Assembly (NCBI GenBank): GCA_002423705.1
Contig: DINW01000002.1
Coordinates: 90,816 to 104,457 of the forward strand
DNA length: 13,642 bases
DNA from: Clostridium sp. UBA5530
GTDB lineage: Bacteria > Bacillota > Clostridia > Clostridiales > Clostridiaceae
Reading direction: 5' to 3'
The notes under the pieces were generated by a model. The model had not been told where the DNA came from. It made no database searches and was given only the letters and a program-made list of their open reading frames with translations. Positions 7,229 to 13,642 of this stretch are shown here, piece by piece; position 1 is the first letter of the stretch, and every line of letters begins with the position of its first letter. The translations under genes were made by a program, and so were the position numbers.

Positions 7229-7273
7229 AGAGCCGTCTTCTCCCCTAAACCTATAATGACGGCTCTTTTTTTT
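7229..7273 (+). terminator. Intrinsic terminator upstream of the Bce-like operon promoter
   Basis: AGAGCCGTC (7229-7237) pairs perfectly with GACGGCTCT (7258-7266), followed by eight T residues (7266-7273). The 20-base loop is longer than usual. Only the plus strand has a T tract after the stem. No gene ends upstream on this strand, so it must end a non-coding transcript, stop antisense transcription, or attenuate a long leader of the downstream operon. Confidence 0.8.
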
Positions 7274-7274
7274 A

Positions 7275-7304
7275 TTGTCTTCATTAAAGGGTTTTCTTTA
7301 TAAT
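7275..7304 (+). promoter_or_regulatory. Probable promoter of the Bce-like regulator/kinase genes
   Basis: TTGTCT (7275-7280) and TATAAT (7299-7304) are spaced by 18 bases and begin two bases after the terminator T tract. Initiation near 7311 gives a leader of about 60 bases to the regulator gene. Confidence 0.55.
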
Positions 7305-7346
7305 CCTAGAATTTATTTATATAAAGATTTCATAGAAGGAGAAACT

Positions 7347-7379
7347 ATGAATATGAAAGGAGAATGGATATATGTTTAA
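7347..7379 (+). CDS. Possible 10-residue leader peptide overlapping the regulator start
   Basis: ATG at 7347 opens a ten-codon frame (MNMKGEWIYV) ending with TAA at 7377-7379. It has its own good ribosome binding site, AGAAGGAG (7334-7341), five bases upstream. The frame contains the regulator's ribosome binding site (AAAGGAG, 7356-7362) and overlaps the regulator start at 7372 by eight bases. Translation of it would therefore affect or couple to regulator translation. Such a short frame can arise by chance. Confidence 0.35.
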   Translation: MNMKGEWIYV

Positions 7380-8043
7380 AATATTTATAGTAGAAGATGA
7401 CCCTAAAATAAGAGAAATAGTTGTAGATTTTCTTGAAAAATGGAACTTTGAAGCGGCTTATGCTAAAGATTTCTCTGATGTATTAAATGAGTTTGTAGAA
7501 TTCAAACCCCATCTGGTTTTAATGGATATAAATCTGCCTAGTTTTGATGGCTTCTATTGGTGCAATAAGATAAGAGAAGTTTCTAAGGTTCCTATAATAT
7601 TCTTATCCTCTAGAAATACAAACATGGATATTGTTATGGCTATGAATATGGGAGGAGATGATTTTGTACAAAAGCCTTTTTCTTTAGATGTACTTCTTGC
7701 CAAGGTTCAAGCCATACTAAGAAGGACTTACTCCTACACCAACATTGAATCCAGCGTCATTGAATATGAGGGGGTTATTTTAAATTTAAAGGACAATAAT
7801 GTGCTTTTTAAAGAAAACAAGGTAGAACTCACCAAAAATGAATTTAAGATTCTATATATACTAATGAAGAATAATGGCAATGTGGTAAGCAGAGATAAAA
7901 TAATGAAAAGCCTTTGGGAAGACGAAAGCTTCGTAGATGATAATACCCTAACAGTAAATATAAATAGACTTAGAAAAAAGCTCACCGATATAGGCCTAGA
8001 TGATTTTATAAAAACTAAGAAAGGCCAAGGTTATATCATATAA
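7372..8043 (+). CDS. OmpR-family response regulator, BceR/CprR type
   Basis: Regulator of a peptide-antibiotic sensing two-component system. It has 223 residues. The receiver domain (1-115) has Glu8, Asp9 and Asp10, the phospho-acceptor Asp52 in VLMDINLPSFDG, Ser79/Ser80 in place of the usual Thr, and Lys101 in QKPFS. The winged-helix domain (about 143-223) has the helix NTLTVNINRLRKKL typical of BceR-like proteins. The start is preceded by AAAGGAG nine bases away. The stop TAA overlaps the kinase ATG by one base (TAATG), so the pair is translationally coupled. By analogy with BceR it should activate the transporter genes downstream. The exact subfamily is inferred from neighbours as much as from sequence. 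Confidence 0.95.
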   Translation: MFKIFIVEDDPKIREIVVDFLEKWNFEAAYAKDFSDVLNEFVEFKPHLVLMDINLPSFDGFYWCNKIREVSKVPIIFLSSRNTNMDIVMAMNMGGDDFVQKPFSLDVLLAKVQAILRRTYSYTNIESSVIEYEGVILNLKDNNVLFKENKVELTKNEFKILYILMKNNGNVVSRDKIMKSLWEDESFVDDNTLTVNINRLRKKLTDIGLDDFIKTKKGQGYII

Positions 8044-9077
8044 TGACTTTCCTAAAATATGTGAGGGATAGACGAAATCTTATTTTATTCTATATTTTCA
8101 TCATTACCTTTATAAGCACCATGATATATTTAATCATGGACATATCTTCTCCCATAGATAACTTGTTATATATAAACTTAGTAGCTTATATTACTTTTAT
8201 TCTGTATCTTGTAATAGGATATTTGTTTAAAAAGCCCTACTATAACAACTTGAAGGGTCTAACAAACAGCGATTCTTCTGCTGTCCTTGAGGCTCTGCCT
8301 AGCCCTCTAAACAATGAGACCGCCCTTCTTCATGATGTAATAAAGGATTTCTATAAGAAGGAAAGTAAAAACACTGAAAAGCTCTATTTAGATAAGCTAG
8401 AAAATATGGATTTTATAACCTCTTGGGTTCATGAGGTTAAAACTCCTATAGCAGTATGTCGACTTACCATTGAAAATAGCTTTGATAAGTCTAAGGAAGA
8501 TGTATTAGACAGCATTGATGAGGAATTAACTAGAATAGATAACTATATAGAGCAGGCTCTTTATTATTCTAAAATAGATGATTTTTCTAAAGATTATTTT
8601 GTAGGAGAAGTAGAGTTAAAAAAAGTGGTAAATGAAACTATAAAAAAGAATGCTAAGGTTTTTATAACTAAAAGAATCTCAATAAACATTCATGATACAG
8701 AAAATACTGTTCTCACAGATAAGAAATGGCTTATGTTCATATTAAATCAGATTATCGGAAATTCCCTGAAATATACTGACCTAGGAGGTATTATAGAAAT
8801 TTTTTCTGAAATAGATGAGAAGGAAACTAGTCTCATAATAAAAGATAATGGAGCAGGAATCAAAAAAGAGGATTTAAATAGAGTATTTCATAAAGGATTT
8901 ACAGGTTTCAATGGAAGAACTTATAACAAATCCACAGGTATGGGTCTTTATTTAGCTAAGAAGATGTGCGAGAAACTAAGCCATGATATATCTATAGAAT
9001 CCTCCTATGGGGAGTATACCAAAGTTATACTCCATTTTCCTAAAATATTTGATTATTTCAAAGTGACGAAAGTGTAA
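8043..9077 (+). CDS. Intramembrane-sensing histidine kinase, BceS/CprK type
   Basis: Kinase partner of the regulator just upstream. Its 344 residues fit the BceS family. Two membrane segments at about 14-33 and 42-62 are joined by a loop of fewer than ten residues, so there is no external sensor domain; in this family the kinase is activated through contact with the BceAB-type transporter. There is no HAMP or PAS domain; a linker leads to the DHp helix with His130 in SWVHEVKTPIAV. The ATPase domain has the N box WLMFILNQIIGNSLKYT (229-245), G1 DNGAG (268-272) and G2 STGMGLYLAKKM (297-308). All needed motifs are present. The start has no strong ribosome binding site but overlaps the regulator's stop. 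Confidence 0.95.
   Translation: MTFLKYVRDRRNLILFYIFIITFISTMIYLIMDISSPIDNLLYINLVAYITFILYLVIGYLFKKPYYNNLKGLTNSDSSAVLEALPSPLNNETALLHDVIKDFYKKESKNTEKLYLDKLENMDFITSWVHEVKTPIAVCRLTIENSFDKSKEDVLDSIDEELTRIDNYIEQALYYSKIDDFSKDYFVGEVELKKVVNETIKKNAKVFITKRISINIHDTENTVLTDKKWLMFILNQIIGNSLKYTDLGGIIEIFSEIDEKETSLIIKDNGAGIKKEDLNRVFHKGFTGFNGRTYNKSTGMGLYLAKKMCEKLSHDISIESSYGEYTKVILHFPKIFDYFKVTKV
9064..9077 (+). promoter_or_regulatory. Candidate BceR-type operator before the transporter genes
   Basis: TGACGAAAGTGTAA matches the BceR-family consensus TNACA-N4-TGTAA at nine of ten specified positions counting the free N (G replaces the last A of the first half). It covers the end and stop codon of the kinase gene. 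It lies about 60 bases before a possible transcription start near 9130, a reasonable place for an OmpR-type activator. Confidence 0.4.
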
Positions 9078-9092
9078 GGATTACCTTTTATA

Positions 9093-9122
9093 TTGTTAGG
9101 TAAATCAATGGTGACTTTATCC
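9093..9122 (+). promoter_or_regulatory. Weak candidate promoter for the ABC transporter genes
   Basis: TTGTTA (9093-9098) and TTATCC (9117-9122) are spaced by 18 bases. The -10 box is poor, as is common for activator-dependent promoters. In Bacillus the transporter genes have their own regulator-activated promoter separate from the regulator/kinase genes. Confidence 0.25.
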
Positions 9123-9130
9123 TCTAGGAT

Positions 9131-9166
9131 TTAAAATTATCTTATGATGTTAAAGGATAATTTTAA
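9131..9166 (+). repeat. 11-bp hairpin directly before the ATPase ribosome binding site
   Basis: TTAAAATTATC (9131-9141) and GATAATTTTAA (9156-9166) are perfect inverted repeats around a 14-base loop. The stem ends next to the AAGGAGGAG ribosome binding site. There is no T tract, so it is not a terminator; it may protect the 5' end of transporter mRNA or tune translation. Confidence 0.6.
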
Positions 9167-9179
9167 AGGAGGAGCAACA

Positions 9180-9941
9180 ATGAATAACGTTTTAACCGCT
9201 GAAAATTTGAAAAAGGTTTATGCCTCTAAAGGGATTACATATACAGCCCTTCAAGATATCAATCTTGATATAGCCAAAGGAGACTTTGTAGGAATTATGG
9301 GTCCTTCCGGCGCAGGCAAGACCACCCTATTGAATATAATATCTACTATTGATACACCATCTTCTGGTACTGTAAATATAGATGGTGAGGATGTAACTAA
9401 ACTATCTGAAAATGAGCTTTCCTCATTTAGAAAAAATAAATTAGGCTTTGTATTTCAGGATTATAATCTTTTAAATACTCTAACTATAAAGGAAAACATA
9501 ATTCTTCCATTAGCTCTTTCAAAGGTTAAGCCTAGAGAAATAGAGGCAAGAATTAAAGTTTTATCAGAAAAATTTGGAATAAATGATATATTGAACAAAT
9601 ATCCCTACAATGTATCTGGAGGACAAAAGCAAAGAGCTGCCATAGCTAGAGCTGTAATAACTAAACCATCTTTAATTTTAGCTGACGAGCCTACTGGTGC
9701 TTTGGACTCTAAATCTTCCGCAGAGATACTTCAAACCTTAAGTGATTTAAATTCTACAGATAATGCCACCATACTCATGGTTACTCATGATGCCTTTGCT
9801 GCTAGCTACTGCAAAAGGATATTATTTATAAAAGATGGCTCCCTTTATACAGAATTAGTTAAAGGAAGTTCCCGAAAGGAATTCTTCCAAAAAATCTTAG
9901 ACGTGTTATCTACTTTAGGTAATACAGTAACAGAAATGTAA
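9180..9941 (+). CDS. ABC transporter ATPase, BceA/CprA (MacB-like) type
   Basis: ATPase subunit powering the two permeases encoded next; systems of this family remove or release peptide antibiotics from their membrane targets. The 253 residues contain Walker A GPSGAGKTT (41-49), the Q-loop Gln93 in FVFQDYNLL, the signature NVSGGQKQR (144-152), Walker B LILADEPTGALD (165-176) and the switch His203 in VTHD. The motifs and the extra C-terminal tail (about 225-253) fit the BceA group. A start twelve codons upstream (9144) is open, but AAAGGAGGAGCAACA directly precedes the ATG at 9180 and the domain begins there. It lies 102 bases after the kinase, with a gap that holds a candidate operator, and 21 bases before the first permease. 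Confidence 0.96.
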   Translation: MNNVLTAENLKKVYASKGITYTALQDINLDIAKGDFVGIMGPSGAGKTTLLNIISTIDTPSSGTVNIDGEDVTKLSENELSSFRKNKLGFVFQDYNLLNTLTIKENIILPLALSKVKPREIEARIKVLSEKFGINDILNKYPYNVSGGQKQRAAIARAVITKPSLILADEPTGALDSKSSAEILQTLSDLNSTDNATILMVTHDAFAASYCKRILFIKDGSLYTELVKGSSRKEFFQKILDVLSTLGNTVTEM

Positions 9942-9962
9942 TTTTGTATAGGAGGGAAAGTC

Positions 9963-11906
9963 ATGTCACTTTGGAATATAGCTTTAAAAAATACTAAAAA
10001 GAATTTTTCTAATTATTTTCTTTACTTTATATCTATGGTATTTAGCATAATGATTTACTATATGTTTATATCAATTAAATATAATCCAACTTTAGCTGCA
10101 CAGCTCAAGGGGAAGATTAGTGCTCCCTTTGATGCTTCCGCAGTAGTTCTAATAATCTTTGTTGGAATCTTCATCTGGTATTCTAACTCCTTTTTTACTA
10201 AAAAAAGAAAGAAGGAAATAGCCCTTTATTCCCTGCTAGGAGTTAAGAAAAAAGAAATTGGATCCATGCTCTTTTATGAAACTATATGTATGGGCATTGT
10301 AGCCCTATTGGTAGGAATCGGTGTTGGCGCTTTATTATCCAAACTATTTAGTTCTGCTCTGCTAAAAGTCATGGGTTTTGAAAATTTTACAGTAGCTTTT
10401 ACTTTATCTAAAGATGCAGTGCTACAAACCTCCGTTGTATTTTTGGTACTATTTCTTGTAGCATCTATTCATAGCTATTCTATAATCTATAGATTCAAGC
10501 TAGTAGATTTATTTAAGGCTGATGCCTCCTCTGAATCTGAGCCAAAGGTGTCTTCTGTAAAGTCTTTATTAGCAGTGGTATTTATAGGATTAGGCTATTT
10601 ATCTGCTTATAAAATTGAGCTTAACCCCTTAATAAATCCTCTTTTAGCCGTAGCTTTTTGCAGTATAGGTAGTTTCTTCTTATTTTCTTCCTTTGTAATA
10701 TTTTTAATTAAAAAATCAAGGAAGAACACTCACTCATACTATAAAGGTTTAAATATGATAGGTACGTCAAACCTCTTATATAGAATAAAAAGCAACTCAA
10801 GAACCTTAGCTACTATTGCAGTTTTGAGTGCTACTACCCTAACAGCTATGGGCTTTGTGTTTTCAATGTACTACAGTTCTGAAACTTCTTCTTTGAAATC
10901 CGCCCCCTATAGCTTTGCCTATAAGATTGTTGACGATAAAATAGATAAGGATGTTCATAATATAATTGATAAATATAAAAACAACTCTATATCCTATGAA
11001 ATTTCTGGAAACTTTATAGCTATCCCTGGCAAGGTCCCTAATGTAATAAAACAGGATGTAGCTAAAACTAGCGGCCATGAAATGGAAGAGTCTCAAGATG
11101 CATTTTTCTATGTAATCTCACAGGATATATATAATGATTTTGCAAAAGGCATAAAGAAGGATATTTTAACCCTAAGTTCTGACAATGATACTATACTGCT
11201 AGATGCCTTTTATATGCCTAAGCTTCAGAATTCTTATAAAGATAAAAAAGTAACTTTAAATAATAACTCAGAATTAACTATAAAAGATTTTAAAGATTAT
11301 CCTATAGTAAATATGAATCTAGGAACTTTTTACACTCTAGTTGTAAGCAACAACACTTATGATTCCTTAAAAACTCAAGGAGAAATAGTAAAAATCAATG
11401 CTATAAATGTAGAAAATAAGAATAAAGCCAAGGAAGTTACTGAAGATATAAATAAATCAGTATTTGCTAACTATAAAGAAAGGAAATCTCCTGTAGGCTC
11501 TGAATACTACACTTACTACAGTTCCTCCTTAGAGATGTCAGGACTTCTAATATTTATAGGTTCCTTCTTAGGATTAGTATTCTTAATTTGCACAGCATCA
11601 ATCATATTCTTCAAAGAGATTTCTGAAGCTACCTCTGATAAGATAAACTATGATATACTAAAAAAAGTTGGAGCCAGTAAAAAAGACATCAGATCTTCCA
11701 TAGCTAAACAAATTTTCTTTGTTTTCCTAAGTCCATTGGTAGTTGGTCTATGTCATGCTTCTATGGCAATATACGTGTTAGCTAAACTACTAAACTTGAA
11801 TTTATTAAAACCTGCTATGATTTGTTTCGGTGCCTACACCCTAATATATTTAGTATTCTATATACTAACAGTAAACTCATACTATAAAGCAGCAACAACA
11901 GCCTAG
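9963..11906 (+). CDS. ABC transporter permease, BceB/CprB type (FtsX family)
   Basis: Membrane subunit of the peptide-sensing or resistance transporter. Its 647 residues equal the usual BceB length. Ten membrane segments can be read: about 18-37, 59-77, 105-130, 153-176, 201-217, 223-250, 281-303, 526-550, 582-605 and 617-640. Between segments 7 and 8 lies one large external domain (about 304-525), the hallmark of BceB proteins and the part thought to detect the peptide. FtsX-type coupling regions occur after segment 2 (KKEIALYSLLGVKKKEI) and after segment 8 (YDILKKVGASKKDI), where the ATPase should dock. The start is set by TAGGAGGGAAAGTC before the ATG. A second permease follows after 44 bases. 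Confidence 0.95.
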   Translation: MSLWNIALKNTKKNFSNYFLYFISMVFSIMIYYMFISIKYNPTLAAQLKGKISAPFDASAVVLIIFVGIFIWYSNSFFTKKRKKEIALYSLLGVKKKEIGSMLFYETICMGIVALLVGIGVGALLSKLFSSALLKVMGFENFTVAFTLSKDAVLQTSVVFLVLFLVASIHSYSIIYRFKLVDLFKADASSESEPKVSSVKSLLAVVFIGLGYLSAYKIELNPLINPLLAVAFCSIGSFFLFSSFVIFLIKKSRKNTHSYYKGLNMIGTSNLLYRIKSNSRTLATIAVLSATTLTAMGFVFSMYYSSETSSLKSAPYSFAYKIVDDKIDKDVHNIIDKYKNNSISYEISGNFIAIPGKVPNVIKQDVAKTSGHEMEESQDAFFYVISQDIYNDFAKGIKKDILTLSSDNDTILLDAFYMPKLQNSYKDKKVTLNNNSELTIKDFKDYPIVNMNLGTFYTLVVSNNTYDSLKTQGEIVKINAINVENKNKAKEVTEDINKSVFANYKERKSPVGSEYYTYYSSSLEMSGLLIFIGSFLGLVFLICTASIIFFKEISEATSDKINYDILKKVGASKKDIRSSIAKQIFFVFLSPLVVGLCHASMAIYVLAKLLNLNLLKPAMICFGAYTLIYLVFYILTVNSYYKAATTA

Positions 11907-11950
11907 CAGTAGCAACACATCCAATTAAATTTACTAAGGAGAGGAAGAGT

Positions 11951-13642
11951 ATGTCTCTAATTTCACTAGCTTATAAAAATGTAGTAAGAAATATATATAG
12001 CTACTTACTTTACTCAGTAACTATCATAATGGGAGTTATGGTCTACTATACATTTTCATCTCTTCCTCTAAATATAAGCTCTGCTGCTGACAATGATATA
12101 GCCTCTTTTTTAGAGGTTTTCTTTCCTTTAGGAAATGAGTTTATAATGATTGCAATAGTTATCTTTGTATGGTACTGCAATTCATATTTTATAAAGCAAC
12201 GCCGTGAAGAATTATCTCTTTACTTAGTTTTGGGCATTAAAAGATTTTCTATTTCTATAATGCTCCTTATAGAGACAGTTATAATCGGTGTGGTTTCCAT
12301 AGCTTCCGGCATATTCCTTGGTTCTTTGTTCTTAAAGTTTTTCTCCATGATTTTGTTCAGGCTTATGGCTCATCCAGTTTCATCTGTAATTGTGGATATA
12401 TCACCTAAAGTTATGGGGGATACTTTTAGAAGGTTTATCATGCTTTTTATAATCTTAGGCATAAGAAATTTCTTTGTAATCCGTAAGGTAAAACTTATAG
12501 ATATGATGAAAGATGACACTTTTAAGGACAGGACTCTTTTGGGGCTATACTTTTTTATAGCCTATGCCTTATTAGAACATTCTTTCACCTTATCCTTTAA
12601 TAATTTTCTTTTTCTTTCTTTATCTATCCTAATGCCTATAACCTTCATGGTCTTAGGTTGGAAGTTTTTTATGCTGATTCTTAAGATACCTTATAGACTA
12701 TTGGGATTACATAAGTTTAAGCTTATAGAAAGATTTAAACAGAGAAATTCCTATTTTATTTCCTCTATAATAATTATTTATCTAATATACAGAGCCTACT
12801 TATTATTTAGTACCACAGAATCCGCTCCATCTGGATTTATCATAGCAGTACTGATTATCATAGGGGCCACCTATGGTTTTTTTGCAACAGTATTAGTAAC
12901 TTTAGTTTATATCTCTAAGAAAAGTAAAACACTTTATTATAAATCTCTTAATTTAATAAATATCTCTAGACTTCACTATAGAGTAAAAGAAAATTCTATA
13001 GCTCTTGCCACTATTAGTCTTCTTATAACAGCTACGATTTTTGTGGGTGGCATAGCCTATGGTTTTTACTATGAACTAAGATTTAACTACTCCAATGATA
13101 ACCTTTATGGCCTTTCTTACGTCATAGAGGGTCCAAGGGATGAATCCATTGATTCAATGATTTCTGAAAACTGTGGTGAAGATCTTGATAAAGTCATTGA
13201 ATTTCAGTTTCTTAAAGTTCCTTATTCTACACCAGAAAACAAGTATGTTATAAGTGAAAGCACCTTTAAAAAAGCTATGGCAGCTCTTGGGAAAGATACT
13301 TCCTTAAGTTTAAGAGATAATGAAGCCTTTTTCTTATATGGTAATATGCCCATGGTAAATATGAATTTAAACTCTGATTTTACCATTCCTAAATTCAATA
13401 AAACTTTCACCTTCATAGGAAAGGATAAGCTTCTTTTATCCAATAGTTTGACTTTAGAATCTTTAATATGTGTAAGTGACAAAACCTACGCTGACCTAAT
13501 CCCCATTGGAAAGCCTTTAACCAATGTAGCTTACTTAATAAACAATAACTTTAAATATTCCAACTTATATGGCGACATTTCTAGCTTTATAAATACTCAT
13601 AATAAAGATACTATAATCTATCAAAAGGTTAATTTTTCTTCC
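11951..13642 (+). CDS. Second ABC transporter permease, BceB/CprC type, C-terminus cut by window edge
   Basis: The frame is open from ATG 11951 to the edge, 564 residues, with AAGGAGAGG before the start. It is homologous to the first permease: MSLISLAYKN aligns with MSLWNIALKN, EELSLYLVLGIKRFSI with the coupling region after segment 2, and LYYKSLNLINISRLHYRVKE with SYYKGLNMIGTSNLLYRIKS. It likely forms a hetero-dimer with it around the shared ATPase. The segment before the external domain is about 70 residues longer: membrane segments at about 196-212 and 218-243, and then 270-288 and 296-320, where the first permease has one pair. The external domain starts near 376 and runs to the edge. Roughly 140 residues should be missing, including the last three membrane segments. 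No stop or frameshift was seen. Confidence 0.93.
   Translation, partial: MSLISLAYKNVVRNIYSYLLYSVTIIMGVMVYYTFSSLPLNISSAADNDIASFLEVFFPLGNEFIMIAIVIFVWYCNSYFIKQRREELSLYLVLGIKRFSISIMLLIETVIIGVVSIASGIFLGSLFLKFFSMILFRLMAHPVSSVIVDISPKVMGDTFRRFIMLFIILGIRNFFVIRKVKLIDMMKDDTFKDRTLLGLYFFIAYALLEHSFTLSFNNFLFLSLSILMPITFMVLGWKFFMLILKIPYRLLGLHKFKLIERFKQRNSYFISSIIIIYLIYRAYLLFSTTESAPSGFIIAVLIIIGATYGFFATVLVTLVYISKKSKTLYYKSLNLINISRLHYRVKENSIALATISLLITATIFVGGIAYGFYYELRFNYSNDNLYGLSYVIEGPRDESIDSMISENCGEDLDKVIEFQFLKVPYSTPENKYVISESTFKKAMAALGKDTSLSLRDNEAFFLYGNMPMVNMNLNSDFTIPKFNKTFTFIGKDKLLLSNSLTLESLICVSDKTYADLIPIGKPLTNVAYLINNNFKYSNLYGDISSFINTHNKDTIIYQKVNFSS

Larger units (their letters stand above)
7041..7371. other. 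Gene-free divergent intergenic region, right half
   Basis: Apart from the promoter candidates, inverted repeat, terminator and mini-frame listed separately, 7105-7150 is almost pure A and T with no recognisable signal, and 7182-7228 shows nothing clear. No frame longer than the ten-codon peptide has a convincing ribosome binding site. Confidence 0.6.

Noticed and set aside
7734..7985. 83-codon minus-strand frame opposite the Bce-like regulator
   Set aside because: The opposite strand encodes a well conserved winged-helix domain; no promoter or ribosome binding site is seen for this frame.
9081..9103. TTACCT/AGGTAA inverted repeat as a terminator after the kinase gene
   Set aside because: Six weak pairs with an 11-base loop and no T tract; it could be an operator but nothing supports one.
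10863..11096. 77-codon minus-strand frame opposite the first permease
   Set aside because: Antisense shadow of the external domain coding region.
13222..13482. 86-codon minus-strand frame near the right edge
   Set aside because: Lies opposite the open, homologous frame of the second permease; no start signals.
1..13642. CRISPR array, tRNA or rRNA genes, insertion sequences, toxin-antitoxin pairs, phage genes
   Set aside because: No regularly spaced repeats, no cloverleaf or rRNA-like stretch, no transposase or integrase frame and no small paired genes were seen on either strand.

Overview
The window looks like chromosomal DNA from a low-GC Firmicute, most likely a Clostridium. The DNA is strongly AT-rich, codons mostly end in A or T, Shine-Dalgarno sequences are strong (AGGAGG type), and the protein families fit. 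There are ten protein-coding genes, two of them cut by the window edges, in three transcription blocks. No rRNA, tRNA, CRISPR array, insertion sequence or phage gene was seen.

Block 1 (1-3607, minus strand) is the carbamoyl-phosphate synthetase operon: carA (2277-3323) then carB (from 2259 leftwards, C-terminus outside the window). Its leader is well defined. A TTGACA/TACAAT promoter (3574-3602) is followed by a PyrR-type RNA hairpin (3521-3549) with hexaloop CUGCGA, and then by a strong intrinsic terminator (3352-3407) just before the carA ribosome binding site. This is the layout of a pyrimidine-responsive transcription attenuator.

Block 2 (3608-7018, minus strand) is a three-gene operon: a predicted lipoprotein with an FG-GAP-like motif and TPR-like repeats, an OmpR/PhoB-type response regulator, and a PhoR-type histidine kinase with a large extracytoplasmic sensor region. 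The lipoprotein stop lies in the regulator's ribosome binding site, and the regulator and kinase overlap by 8 bases. No terminator separates this operon from the car promoter. Its own leader (about 6850-7018) is rich in hairpins and may be a structured RNA of a family I cannot name.

Block 3 (7275-13642, plus strand) is a BceRS-BceAB-like (peptide-antibiotic sensing and resistance) module: response regulator, short intramembrane-sensing kinase, ABC ATPase, and two large FtsX/BceB-type permeases. The second permease runs off the right edge. Two permeases with one ATPase recall the clostridial CprABC arrangement rather than Bacillus BceAB. In Bce-type systems the transporter itself senses peptide flux and passes this to the kinase; the regulator then activates the transporter promoter. 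A TNACA-N4-TGTAA-like box at the kinase stop codon and a possible promoter before the ATPase gene fit this.

The divergent 534-bp region between blocks 2 and 3 (6838-7371) holds the structured leader, candidate promoters on both strands, an 11-bp inverted repeat and a plus-strand intrinsic terminator upstream of the block 3 promoter. It is the least explained part of the window.
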